NCBI GenBank assembly: GCA_013289615.1
Contig: JABCZO010000014.1
Span: forward strand, 39,101-103,100
Length of the DNA: 64,000 nt
Origin: Gammaproteobacteria bacterium
Lineage (GTDB): Bacteria; Pseudomonadota; Gammaproteobacteria; Steroidobacterales; Steroidobacteraceae
Direction of reading: 5' to 3'
Part shown: piece by piece, positions 49,566-59,444 of the stretch
Layout: each line of letters opens with the position of its first letter
How positions within the stretch are numbered: position 1 is the stretch's first letter
Notes under the pieces: generated by a model
Told to the model about the DNA's origin: nothing
Databases searched by the model: none
Seen by the model: the letters and a program-made list of their open reading frames with translations, nothing else
Translations under genes and position numbers: made by a program

Positions 49566-50797
49566 CACCGCCGCCGAGCCGCGCCGACTGCCAGGGGTGG
49601 GACGCGCGCGATCCGCTGGCGCGCATACGGGATAAGTTCCGCCTCAAGCCTGGAGTCATCTACCTCGACGGCAACTCGCTTGGCGCGCTGACACACAACT
49701 CTGCGGCGTGCACGCGGGCAATGATCGAGGATGAATGGGGTCACGACCTGGTTCGTAGCTGGAACGTGCACGGCTGGTTCGACCTGCCCCACCGCCTGGG
49801 CGCCAAAATAGCACCGTTGATTGGAGCCGCCGCCGACGAAGTACTGGTCGCCGACTCGACTTCGGTCAACCTATTCAAGCTGGCATCGGCTGCGGCGATG
49901 ACGCGTGGCACGCGCCACCGTATCGTCACCGAGTCGGGTAACTTCCCGACGGACATCTATGTGCTGCAGGGCTTGGCTGCGCTCTTGGGCGGCGCGATCG
50001 AGGTGGTCGCAGCGCCGCGATCTGAGCTACTGTCCCGAATCGATGAGTCGACCTTCCTGGTCGTCCTCACACACATCCACTACAAAACGGCGGAACTTCT
50101 CGACCTCCAGGCAATCACCAGCCACGCGCACGCGCAAGGTGCGCGGATCCTATGGGATCTCTCCCACAGCGTCGGCGCCCTGGCGGTAGACCTCGGTGCT
50201 GCGCGGGCGGACTTCGCGGTTGGCTGCACCTACAAGTACCTGAATGGCGGCCCTGGTTCACCCGCTTTCCTCTACGTGCGGCGCGACCTGCAAGATACGA
50301 TCTGCCCAGGGCTGGCCGCGTGGATGGGCCACGTGGCGCCGTTTGAGTTCGCCGACGACTACGAACCCGCGCCAGGCATGGCACGATATCGTTCCGGCAC
50401 GCCTTCACTGATTGCGTTCGCCGCACTCGAAGGCGCGCTCGGGATTTGGGACGACATAGACCTGCGCGACGTGCGGCGCAAGTCCGAAGCTTTGAGCGAG
50501 CTGTTCATCGCGCGGGTCGAGGCTGTCAGCGGAAGTGGCCTGGCGCTCGCCTCGCCCCGCGAACCCGCGCGGCGCGGCAGCCACGTCGCCCTGACCCATG
50601 CGCGTGGCTACGAACTCATGCAGGCGCTGATCGCGCGGGGCGTGATCGGTGACTTTCGCGCCCCCGACGTCGTGCGCTTCAGTTTCACGCCGCTCTACCT
50701 GCGCTTCGTCGACGTCTGGGAGGCGGTGACAATCCTGGGCGAGGTGCTCGCCGCTCTCGACTGCAGCGAGCTTGTGCGGCGCAGTGGCGTAACGTGA
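49562..50797 (+). CDS. kynU: Kynureninase
   Basis: 411 residues from the ATG at 49562, overlapping the permease stop by 4 bp. The open frame extends far upstream but only as shadow. Fold type I PLP enzyme: IYLDGNSLGAL near 35, WNVHGWFDLPHRLGAKIAPL near 68, VLTHIHYKTAELLD near 165, WDLSHSVGALAVDL near 198, and CTYKYLNGGPGSPAF with the PLP lysine near 223. It cleaves kynurenine to anthranilate and alanine. No other kynurenine-pathway gene is seen in the window, which makes an import-and-cleave pair with the permease likely. Confidence 0.92.
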   Translation: MTPPPSRADCQGWDARDPLARIRDKFRLKPGVIYLDGNSLGALTHNSAACTRAMIEDEWGHDLVRSWNVHGWFDLPHRLGAKIAPLIGAAADEVLVADSTSVNLFKLASAAAMTRGTRHRIVTESGNFPTDIYVLQGLAALLGGAIEVVAAPRSELLSRIDESTFLVVLTHIHYKTAELLDLQAITSHAHAQGARILWDLSHSVGALAVDLGAARADFAVGCTYKYLNGGPGSPAFLYVRRDLQDTICPGLAAWMGHVAPFEFADDYEPAPGMARYRSGTPSLIAFAALEGALGIWDDIDLRDVRRKSEALSELFIARVEAVSGSGLALASPREPARRGSHVALTHARGYELMQALIARGVIGDFRAPDVVRFSFTPLYLRFVDVWEAVTILGEVLAALDCSELVRRSGVT

Positions 50798-50905
50798 GAC
50801 CGCTTTCAGGCGCCGTAGGAATTGGGCCGTGTAGCCACCGAATTCAGATTCTGAAAAAGTCCCGGCCAAATTGGCATCGGCGAGCGTGGCGATGCTCGCC
50901 GAGTC

Positions 50906-51586
50906 TCAGTAAGGTCGATGGAGATACCGGCCCCGAGGCGATCCCAATATTGCTCCCCCGTCGTACACGGCGGCACCGCGCAACAGCGTCGTCATCACTT
51001 TGCCCGTAAGCTCCATGCCCTCGAAGGGCGTGTAGCCCTGCCTCGATTCGGAGTCGGCCGCCCGGACGACGAAGGACCGTTGCGGATCCACCAGCACCAG
51101 GTCGGCATCGAAGCCGGGCGCGACGTCGCCCTTGCGCAGCAGACCGAAGCGACGCGCCGGATTCCAGGATGTCAGCTCCGCGATCCGATTGTAGGACAGC
51201 CCGCGCCGCCGTCCCTCGGTGATCAGCGCGGAGAGCAGGTATTCGGTGCCGCCAAATCCCGATTTGGCGAGAAAGACGTCACCCGGCGCGCTGCCGTCTA
51301 ACTTCATCTCATGACGGCAGCACGCATGATCGCTGCATACCCAGTCGATCTTGCCGTCGAGCAACGTTCGCCAGAGAAACTCGACATCCTCGCGCGATCG
51401 AATCGGCGGATTGACCTTCGCCAACACGCCGGTCTCGACGTCGTAATCGATGCAGAGATGCGCGATCGTGACTTCGCGCCGAAAATCGATCTGCGGAAAC
51501 GCCTTGGCCATACAGAGCGCCGCCTCGACCGCCTTTTTTGACGATAAATGCAGTAGATATCGTCTATACGATGCTGGCCAAATCAT
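50906..51586 (-). pseudogene. D-hydantoinase/dihydropyrimidinase, 3' fragment
   Basis: The open frame holds only about the C-terminal half (226 residues) of a cyclic amidohydrolase that is normally about 450-480 residues. Visible: LLHLSSKKAVEAA, IDWVCSDHACC (metal-binding Asp), GGTEYLLSALITEGRRRG, NPARRFGLLRKGDVAPGFDADLVLVDP and GYTPFEGMELTGKV. The N-terminal beta-strands with the HxH metal site are gone. The break lies near 51565-51590, directly against another truncated gene on the opposite strand. Probably non-functional. Confidence 0.85.
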
Positions 51587-51592
51587 TTCCTG

Positions 51593-52612
51593 TTGAACGA
51601 GGAAATGTACAAGATGTTCGCCGGCGTGTACATGATCATGGTGTTCGATCCGCAGATCCTGTTCAACGATGGCTTTTACGATTTGATGGAGGTGCGCATT
51701 CCCGCCGGCACGCTGCTCAAGCCGCTGAAGCCCGCGGCGCTATCGTGCCGTACGCACGCCTTGGGACGCATCTTCGATGTTCTCGGGGGACTCCTCGGCC
51801 AGGGCAATCCGCAGTTTATGTGTGCGGCCGGCTTTTCGAATTCGCCGCATTTCATGTATTCCGGTTACGACAAGAACGGCGATTGGTATCAGCTCTATCA
51901 AATCTCATTCGGCGGCATACCGGGCAAACCCTTCGGCGACGGGCCGGACGGACATTCGCTATGGCCCTCGTTCACGAACGTCCCGAACGAATTTCTGGAG
52001 AGCTATTTTCCACTGCGCATCGATACCTACGAAACAATCGCCGACAGCGGCGGTCCGGGCAAGAACCGTGGCGGCAACGGCTTGCGCATCGGTTACCGCT
52101 TCCTGGAGGCCGGTGAGATCTCGATACACGACGATCGATGGCTCACTTACCCGTGGGGTGTAAACGGCGGTTTGCCCGGGGCGCGCAGCCGCAAGACCCT
52201 GATCCGCACAAACGGCACCGAGGAACTGCTGCCGTCCAAGATCGATCACGTCAAGGTCGAATTCGGCGACTTGCTGCTTGCCGACACCTGGGGCGGCGGC
52301 GGTTGCGGAGATCCGTTGGAGCGCCAGATTGAAAAGGTCAAGTTCGACGTAGACGCGGGCTTGGTGAGTCGCGCGGGCGCCAAACGCTATGGCGTCGTCA
52401 TCGAGGCGAGTGGCGCAGTGGATGCCGCCGAGACCAAGGCGCTGCGCCGTGACATGGCAGCCCGGCGCGGTGCCGTCAAGGTGTTCGACCGCGGCTTCGA
52501 CACGATTTCCGAGCTGAAATCCCGCTGCCTTGCCGAAACCGGCTTGCCGCCGCCCGATCCGCCGACCTTCAGCAAGTGGGCGCTCAAGGCGGCTCGGGAC
52601 AAGACAGCCTGA
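51593..52612 (+). pseudogene. Hydantoinase B / acetophenone carboxylase-type subunit, 3' part
   Basis: 339 residues corresponding to the C-terminal part of HyuB-type proteins (usually 550-650). NEEMYKMFAGVYMIMVFDPQ, LFNDGFYDLMEVRIPAG, HFMYSGYDKNGDWYQLYQ and DTWGGGGCGDPLERQ are typical. The start is a TTG with no convincing ribosome site, and the family sequence should continue further upstream, but the frame runs into the truncated hydantoinase. Partner HyuA is absent. A deletion or recombination event probably joined the two halves. Confidence 0.82.
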
Positions 52613-52789
52613 TGCGCGCCGCCGCACGCGCCTGGCTTCAGCAATTCCAAATCGGTGCCCGCATGCCTGCCGTCATCGGCCGAAAGTCGTGATTTTTCCT
52701 TTAGGACGTCCTTAAGGCAAAAGAGGACACCCTCTAGGTAAACCCACAACGAATATCGAAACGGGTCCAGCAGAATTCGACCGTGGCTT

Positions 52790-54526
52790 CTAGTCGAGCT
52801 TGTAATGCACACCAAGTCGAATGAAGCGCCCCACGATACCCGCCTGCGAGTAGGTCGGGTTGTAATTATCGCCCGCGTAATTGGCCGGGTCATACGGCGG
52901 CTTGATGTCGAATACGTTTTGGATTGCGACTGAAACCTGCAACTGATTAGTAATCTGATAACTGCCCGTCACATCCACATCCGTGAAGGAAGCTACGTGG
53001 CAGTCGCCCGGATTCGTGACGCCACTGGTCAGTATATCCAGGCAAGTATAGGGTGCCACGTCCTGCCCGTACATGCCGTAACCACTTGCGTAATACACAA
53101 TCCCCGACAGCGTGAGCGGCCCGTTGTTCCAGCTGTTGGTCCATTTACCCCGCCATTTCGGCGTGCCGGCTCCGGACGACAGATTGAACGGTGATTGCAG
53201 GCCCGCATATTGAATGTTCGACTGCCCGGGTTGCTCGAACACAAAACTCATGATCTTCGTGACGGACAGATCCGAAGTGAAACTTCCGGCCGCTCCAAGA
53301 GCCACGTGTCCGCGCAGGTCCACGTCGAAGCCATCGGTGTATTCGGAGGCCGAATTGGCGTAGGAATTGATGATGGTCAGGATGCGCGGCGCTGCGTTCT
53401 GATTCAGAGGATCGGGAGCGTCATAAATCGCCGAGAAACCCGGTGGCAGCGTGCCGTTCGTAGCATATTGCGCGAAGGCCGGACCCTGATTTAAGGCGGC
53501 AATCAGATTGGTCTTCTTGATGTAGTAGTAATCGATCGTGGTGCTGAATGCCTTAATGGGTTCAATGACCAATCCCGACGTAAAGCTGCGCGATTTCTCC
53601 GGTTTGATATTGGGATTCGCCGTGGTCAGCTCACCGAGGTTGTAGGAGCTGATGTAGGGATCGGCGCCGTGTGCCAGGCACAAGGGTGTGGCCGGACAGA
53701 AGCCGAAACCTGGTATGAAGCCTTCCACCTCACTTGAGCCGTTTTCCGCAAAACTCGGCGCACGAAAACCCAGTGAGTAAGTGCCTCGCAGCATGATGGC
53801 ATCGAATGGTTTGAACTTGACGCCGAATTTCGGCGTCGTGGAATTGCCGAAATCCGAATAATGATCGAAGCGCCCTGACGCGGTGATATCCAGGGACTTC
53901 AGCAGCGGCGCGTCGAATTCCACATCGCCACTGGCGACGTTGCGGCTGCCGATGGCCTGCGAGTAGCCGAGGCCCTGGATCACCGGATTGGCATTGAAAT
54001 TCGCGTCGTATTCCGCCTCGTAACGCCACTCGGCGCCCAGGGCCAAGCCCAGTGGTCCGCCTGGCAATTGCATCAGCGTCCGGTTGGCCCGTAACACCAA
54101 GGTGTCCATGTCAGAGGTGTCGATGCGCTCATTCACCGGCGCCAGGGCTTTAAGCACCGCGGGCGAATTGGCCGAAGGATTGATGAAGTTATAGGTGCCA
54201 TTTGTGACATCGGCCAGCAATTGGTTGAAATTGAGCAAGCTCAGATACTGATAGTCAAGCCACGTATGGTTGACGACGGCGGAGCCATCATAATTCCATT
54301 CCCCCAACTTGCCGCTGAGATCCATGACTACGCGCAGATTATGGTTGTAAGTCTCACTCATCTCTGAACCGGGCAGGCTTGTTTCTCCTTTATACGGGTA
54401 CCCCGGAGAACGAAAGGAATATGTATAACGGCTAACCGTCCGGGGCAGACGGGATCGCGGCTGGCGTCTGAGTATGTCAAAGCGAGGTCGCGTCGGACCG
54501 GTTCGCGGTGCAACAGCAGAGCTCAT
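52790..54526 (-). pseudogene. TonB-dependent receptor, 3' fragment (barrel only)
   Basis: 578 codons covering the outer-membrane beta-barrel of a TonB-dependent receptor: NHNLRVVMDLSGKLGEWNYD, GRFDHYSDFGNSTTPKFGVK, RGTYSLGFRAPSFAE, ANPNIKPEKSRSFTSGL and a terminal strand ending FIRLGVHYKLD. The signal peptide, TonB box and plug domain (about 250-300 residues) are missing; the first 30 codons look unrelated (Arg/Pro-rich). The break is therefore near 54430. It cannot function as a gated transporter in this form. Confidence 0.85.
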
Positions 54527-54825
54527 TAGACTTAGTCGCAGCTCGACGGCTACAGCGCACGATTAAGACAGCGTTGCCATGTAGATCTGCTTCCGGATTC
54601 TCGGACCTTCGTCGCATTAATAGTTACCCCGACGCCTCGCTGCGGTCGATAATAGCTGCGAGCACGCGCCGGGCGTGTGCGCTACCCCGCCGCGCACAGG
54701 AATACCATGAGCCCTGCCTTGGACGACAATGATCCGCCGGGCTGTGCTTGTGCCGTGTCGGTTTACGCCCAGAGCCGCGCGCCTCTAGCGTTTGAGAGCA
54801 GCTGGCCGTTTCCTCTATCCAAGCT

Positions 54826-55974
54826 ATGGCGCCTGATGTCTGTCATACCATGATTCGAAGCGACGAACACTGGCTTGCAACTATCGACGCATTTCATTCT
54901 GCGGCACTGGGCGCGCAGAGCTGGGAGACGGCATTGCGAGGTTTTGCGGATGCCACCGGATCGCGGTCAAGCCAATTGACTGGTATTGGCTCCGACAACA
55001 CTGTCCTGTTCAATACCTGTACTGGTATCGATGACCTCATCAACTTCGATTCGCATAATTTCAATACGTTCTTCCACAGTGCATCTATCAATCCTCGTGC
55101 CAGTGTCGGCCATGAAGCCCCGGCGCTTGAGCTCCTGGCCGATGACCGCACCGTCGTGCCAGACGAACGCCGCCGTGATCCGCTTTACCACCGAATCCTG
55201 CAGCCCCTGGACCGCCCCTTTATTTTCCTGACAACCTTGGACAGACAAGAGGGGACATCCATTGTCCTGGCGGCCGCTCGCTCGCAGCGAGAGGAGCGCA
55301 TCACCCGTGAGCAACGAGAGATGTTCGCCGCGTTGGCACCGCACATCCGCACGGCAGTACGTACGCACTTAGCGTTGGAGCGCAACGGCACGGCAGTGCT
55401 GACCGGAGCGATGGAGACGTTGTCGATTCCAGTCTTTGTCTGTGACCGAACCGGCCAAGTCAAGGCGCTGACCCAGCCTGCGGAGCTCCTGGCCAGCAGC
55501 GGCTGCGGGCTGGAGCTCAAGTGCGGCCGCCTACAGGCGCGCCATCCGGATGCTGCGACAGCACTCAATGATGCCATCGATGCAGCGGTCATCGGGTGCA
55601 CGAGACGCGGCCCCCCGGTTCTGCGCACCGTGATCGTTCGGGAACACGATGACAACGCATCGCCACTGGTGCTCGATGTATTTGCGCTGCCGGCTCAGCC
55701 ATACAACTTCAACTTCGCGCCACGCGTGTTGATCGTGGCACGCGGGCCAAGAGGCTCGAACGCCAGCAGGGCCGCCTTGCTGCACACCGTTTACGCGCTG
55801 ACCCCTGCCGAAACCGACATCGCTCAGCACCTTGCGGAGGGAAAGCCGGCGGACTTTATTGGGTTGAACCGCGGCGTCGCCGTGGGAACTGTACGGGCGC
55901 AGATCAAGCGGATCATGGCCAAGTTGGGTGTCGGCCGCCAGGTCGAACTGGCCATAAGATTGAGCCAGCTGTAA
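54826..55974 (+). CDS. LuxR-type transcriptional regulator
   Basis: 382 residues. A C-terminal GerE/LuxR helix-turn-helix at about 320-380: LTPAETDIAQHLAEGKPADF, GTVRAQIKRIMAKLGVGRQ and ELAIRLSQL. The N-terminal 300 residues look like PAS/GAF-type sensor domains (IPVFVCDRTGQVKALTQPAELL near 200). A start earlier than 54826 is not available. It is divergent from the TonB fragment and stands 247 bp before the leader ORF of the collagen-like gene, which it might control; that link is only positional. Confidence 0.85.
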   Translation: MAPDVCHTMIRSDEHWLATIDAFHSAALGAQSWETALRGFADATGSRSSQLTGIGSDNTVLFNTCTGIDDLINFDSHNFNTFFHSASINPRASVGHEAPALELLADDRTVVPDERRRDPLYHRILQPLDRPFIFLTTLDRQEGTSIVLAAARSQREERITREQREMFAALAPHIRTAVRTHLALERNGTAVLTGAMETLSIPVFVCDRTGQVKALTQPAELLASSGCGLELKCGRLQARHPDAATALNDAIDAAVIGCTRRGPPVLRTVIVREHDDNASPLVLDVFALPAQPYNFNFAPRVLIVARGPRGSNASRAALLHTVYALTPAETDIAQHLAEGKPADFIGLNRGVAVGTVRAQIKRIMAKLGVGRQVELAIRLSQL

Positions 55975-56221
55975 TCCGACACGCACGTACTGTTCGCGTC
56001 TCGCCTTCGAATTCGGCGAATTGACCCCGCTGCGCGGCGGCGCCAGTAATCCTTGCAATCTGTGACGGCCGTTGCTCGGCCGTATACCAAATGGGCAATG
56101 CGCTCGCAACCCACCGAGCTTAGTGTTCTACCGACGCGGCAATCAGGCCGGACATTCGATGCACAAATGCCCTAGACGTAGCAGCCACTTCAGATCCACC
56201 AAAATATCCCAGGGAGAGAGA

Positions 56222-56296
56222 ATGAATTCGTTCATCGTCTCGTTGATCTGTGGATTCGGTGGACTTGACAATAATTTTGGGAGAGCCAGTCCATGA
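56222..56296 (+). CDS. Possible 24-residue leader peptide coupled to the collagen-like gene
   Basis: ATG at 56222 preceded by GGGAGAG five to six bases away, encoding [20 protein letters not shown] and four more residues. Its TGA overlaps the ATG of the next gene (ATGA, 56293-56296), the arrangement used for translational coupling. The downstream gene also has GGGAGAG before its own start. It could equally be chance; the short length gives no family evidence. Confidence 0.45.
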   Translation: MNSFIVSLICGFGGLDNNFGRASP

Positions 56297-58344
56297 AATC
56301 CGTCAAATTACGTTTGATCGCCGCGATGGCCGTTGCGGGGACGGCGTACGGGCAAGTGCCATCGACAAATGACACCAGCGACCAATACGACAACACAGGA
56401 ATAGGTATTAACGCGCTCAGCGGCGGGGGGATCAACAGTGCCTGTCAAATTGGCGAATCCTCTAGCTCTAAGTGTTACAACACCGCGGCTGGGTACGCGG
56501 CGCTGAGTTCCAACGCGATCGGTGGCAACTACAACACCGGAATGGGGTTTGTCGTTCTCTACCAAAACACGAGCGGGTATTACAACACCGCTAGTGGCGC
56601 CGGCGCGCTCGAACAAAATACGACCGGCTATGACAATACTGCTATCGGCTTTGGTGCGCTCAGTTCAAATATCTTCGGGAATAACAACACCTTTTCCAAC
56701 GGGTCCTTTAACACTGCCAGCGGCGCCCAATCGCTCTATCTAAACACGACCGGCACCGCTAACACGGCCGCAGGATATGGCGCACTCTATTCAAACACGA
56801 CCGGCAGCTACAATATCGCCGTGGGGTATCAGGCTGGCTTTAACCTGACGACTGGCACTAACAACATCAACATTGGTAATACAGGCCTGAGCGCGGATTC
56901 GGGGACGATTAGGATTGGAACTCCAGGTGTTCATACAAGTACATACTTTGCTGGCATCAAGACGAGTCTGAGCGGCGATAGCTCGGCTGCGCCTGTCTTC
57001 ATTGACACCGTGACAGGACAGCTCGGAACCGGGGCTTTGATCCCCGGCCCGCAGGGGCCGCAAGGTCCTCAGGGTCCGCAAGGTCCGATCGGTTTCACCG
57101 GCGCGAACGGTCCAGCGGGTCCGCAAGGCCTGATTGGCCTCACCGGTGCGACCGGTCCAGCGGGTGCGCAAGGTCCGATCGGTTTCACCGGCGCGAACGG
57201 TCCAGCGGGTCCGCAAGGCCTGATTGGCCTCACCGGTGCGACCGGTCGAGCGGGTCCGGCGGGTCCAGTCGGGCCGCAAGGCCCCTCGGGGGCTGTGCTG
57301 TCAGGCCAGAACTGGAACACTTCAATCGGTACTGGCGCGCTTAGCGCAAGCGCGCCGGGAGATGACAACACAGCAAGCGGCTACGAGGCCCTGCACTCCA
57401 ACACAGGAAGCCTCAACACGGCCACAGGAATGCTTGCCCTGTACGCTAACACGACCGGCGAGTACAACACGGCTTCCGGCGTCGTTGCGCTCTTATCCAA
57501 TACAACCGGCAGCTACAACACCGCCACCGGGGAAGGTGCGCTTAATCAAAATTCTGCCGGCAACTACAACACTGCGTCCGGTACCGACTCGCTGTATTTG
57601 AACACCACTGGCGCCGAAAACAGCGCGTATGGGATGCAGGCGCTGTACCTCAATACCACGGGCTACTTCAACACCGCTTCCGGTACTAACTCGCTCTACG
57701 CGAATACGACCGGCATTTACAACACTGCTAGCGGGAACCAAGCGCTGTTTTCCAACACGACCGGTGCCAATAATATTGCAGTGGGATATCGCGCCGGGAT
57801 AAACCTCACTACTGGCAGCAACAACATCGATATAGGCAACCTCGGTGTCGCACCTGAAAGTGGAGTCATACGTATCGGCACTACATCCAGTCAATCAGCT
57901 ACCTATATCGCCGGCATCTATGGGACCTCCGTGAGCGGCAATCCCGTTGTCGTCTCATCGAACGGACGGCTCGGTGTTGTGGTCTCCTCAGAGCGTTTCA
58001 AGACGGCCGTCGCGCCGATGGGATCGACCACTGCGAAACTAGGCCAGCTGCGGCCGGTCACGTTCAAGCTAAAGAGCGATGCGATTGGGGCGCGCCAGTA
58101 CGGACTCATCGCCGAGGAAGTGGCCAAGGTGTATCCGGAGCTGGTGATCCGCGGTGAGAACGGCCGAATCGATGGCGTGCGCTACGACGAGCTGGCTCCG
58201 ATGCTGCTTAACGAGTTGCAGAAGCAGCAACAAAAGATCGCAGCTCAGGATGCGAAGCTCGATCAACTCAAGCAGCAGCTGGCTGTCATGCAAGCTGTGC
58301 TCGTTAAGCTTCAGAGCAAGGACGAGCTTGTCGCCAAGCGTTGA
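56293..58344 (+). CDS. Secreted collagen-like fibre protein with C-terminal S74 chaperone domain
   Basis: 683 residues. Signal peptide ([20 protein letters not shown]), then about 220 residues of short repeats of the type NTTGxYNTASGxxALYxN, resembling trimeric-adhesin head repeats. A collagen-like Gly-x-y block follows at about 249-332, then a second block of the same repeats (about 345-545). The C-terminus has [27 protein letters not shown] and [17 protein letters not shown], the Peptidase_S74 intramolecular chaperone of phage tail spikes, ending in a coiled coil (about 655-680). Such proteins form trimers and the chaperone part is cleaved off. Phage fibres do not normally have a Sec signal, so a cell-surface filament or adhesin is more likely. 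Confidence 0.85.
   Translation: MKSVKLRLIAAMAVAGTAYGQVPSTNDTSDQYDNTGIGINALSGGGINSACQIGESSSSKCYNTAAGYAALSSNAIGGNYNTGMGFVVLYQNTSGYYNTASGAGALEQNTTGYDNTAIGFGALSSNIFGNNNTFSNGSFNTASGAQSLYLNTTGTANTAAGYGALYSNTTGSYNIAVGYQAGFNLTTGTNNINIGNTGLSADSGTIRIGTPGVHTSTYFAGIKTSLSGDSSAAPVFIDTVTGQLGTGALIPGPQGPQGPQGPQGPIGFTGANGPAGPQGLIGLTGATGPAGAQGPIGFTGANGPAGPQGLIGLTGATGRAGPAGPVGPQGPSGAVLSGQNWNTSIGTGALSASAPGDDNTASGYEALHSNTGSLNTATGMLALYANTTGEYNTASGVVALLSNTTGSYNTATGEGALNQNSAGNYNTASGTDSLYLNTTGAENSAYGMQALYLNTTGYFNTASGTNSLYANTTGIYNTASGNQALFSNTTGANNIAVGYRAGINLTTGSNNIDIGNLGVAPESGVIRIGTTSSQSATYIAGIYGTSVSGNPVVVSSNGRLGVVVSSERFKTAVAPMGSTTAKLGQLRPVTFKLKSDAIGARQYGLIAEEVAKVYPELVIRGENGRIDGVRYDELAPMLLNELQKQQQKIAAQDAKLDQLKQQLAVMQAVLVKLQSKDELVAKR
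57082..57261. repeat. 90-bp tandem duplication in the collagen-like block
   Basis: Two adjacent 90-bp copies (57082-57171 and 57172-57261), identical until about 57247, where C becomes G. Each codes 30 residues of Gly-x-y sequence. Near identity points to recent duplication or gene conversion. Confidence 0.9.
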
Positions 58345-58647
58345 TGCGAATCAGTGAGGTCCGGTTAAGCAGAGGAACCTGGCGGCGAGCGATTCAATTC
58401 CGCCATGACGAATGAGGAACGGCGGTCAGCCTGCCGCAGTGCTTCGGAAAAGACGTAGCGACTCAGCGCGGTCTTGATCTCGAGCACCAACCGCCTCGCT
58501 TTCGCGCTTTGAATCGGAAAGTCAGTGCCAAGCAGCTGCCTTAGCTCGGCCCTCACGGGATCCGCTTTACGTCGATCCGCGCGGGATCGAGATAGCCAAA
58601 AGGTGGCTATCCCCCGACACTACCGGAAGCGAGACCACTGCCCCGTT
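58345..58647. other. Intergenic region, no supported gene
   Basis: 303 bp. A minus-strand open frame at 58365-58556 (63 codons, with LVLEIKTALSRYVFSEALRQ) is protein-like in composition but unrecognised and has no clear ribosome site. Confidence 0.4.
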
Positions 58648-58962
58648 TTACGCGGCGAGTTTCAGCTTGGGCTTTAGTCCGGCGCGCGCTGCCAACCGTA
58701 CCAGCAAGTCCATGCTGAATCGGTCGATCTTGCCTCGCTTCAGATCCGACACGCGTGCTTGAGTCACTCCAAGTACCTTGGCGGCCTCAGCTTGCGTCAT
58801 GCGGCTCTTTTCCAGCCAATGCTCCAAGCCCATCAACAGCTGCGCGCGCATTTCCATCTCGGCCGCTTTCTCGGCAGGGAAAAGATCGTAAAAGACACTG
58901 CGCCCCGCCGCCGTCACTTGACGAGGGCCATGTTCACTGTCTGCAACCTTCTTGACTCTCAT
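58648..58962 (-). CDS. HigA-like antitoxin (XRE-type helix-turn-helix)
   Basis: 104 residues from the ATG at 58962, which has AAGGTGA just upstream. A Cro/CI-type HTH occupies about 55-95: EKSRMTQAEAAKVLGVTQAR followed by VSDLKRGKIDRFSMDLLVRL. It would bind the operator of the pair and neutralise the toxin coded 4 bp upstream on the same strand. Toxin-first order is the higBA arrangement. The ribosome site of the antitoxin lies in the last codons of the toxin frame, so translation may be coupled. Confidence 0.85.
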   Translation of the reverse strand: MRVKKVADSEHGPRQVTAAGRSVFYDLFPAEKAAEMEMRAQLLMGLEHWLEKSRMTQAEAAKVLGVTQARVSDLKRGKIDRFSMDLLVRLAARAGLKPKLKLAA

Positions 58963-58966
58963 AACT

Positions 58967-59284
58967 TCACCTTGCAATCGCTTTAAATCGTTTCATTGCT
59001 AGTTCCAAATCCGAACGGCTCGTCCTTTGGGACTTCTTCTAGAAACAGTGCAACACATACACCCCCTCGGGTCGCGTCGCGAGATAGATCATTCGGAAAA
59101 TTCCGGCTTCGTCTCGCACGCGAATTTCCCTGACCCCGGTACCGATACCCGTCATGGGCTTCCAATCCTTCGGATCGAACCCACACTGGACCCGGTACAA
59201 TTCAAAGCCCAAAGAATCCTGCGCGGTTTCCGGAAACCGTCTTACGTCCTCCCTGCTGCCGCCCATCCAGATTACCGGTTTCAC
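58967..59284 (-). pseudogene. HigB/RelE-like toxin (Gp49 family) with in-frame amber codon
   Basis: From a GTG at 59284 (AAGG six bases before) the frame reads VKPVIWMGGSREDVRRFPET, then GFDPKDWKPMTGIGTGVREI, RDEAGIFRMIYLATRPEGVY and VLHCF, then TAG at 59041-59039. The same frame continues KKSQRTSRSDLELAMKRFKA to TGA at 58967. Family members have Gln at this point (CFQKKTQKT), so one C-to-T change explains the stop. The lost 23 residues hold the last conserved helix. The toxin is probably inactive unless read through. Confidence 0.8.
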
Positions 59285-59444
59285 GAACGCCTTATGCCAT
59301 ATCTCGCATTTATATGCAATATGTGGCATAAGCGCCTACGCCTAGCCAGAGATTGCGCCAACAGATGTTCAGCAGACCAAGAGTCGCGCTAACTCAACGA
59401 CCCTCACAGTTTCGTATATTCATCTGGCGGCTGACATTCCATAC

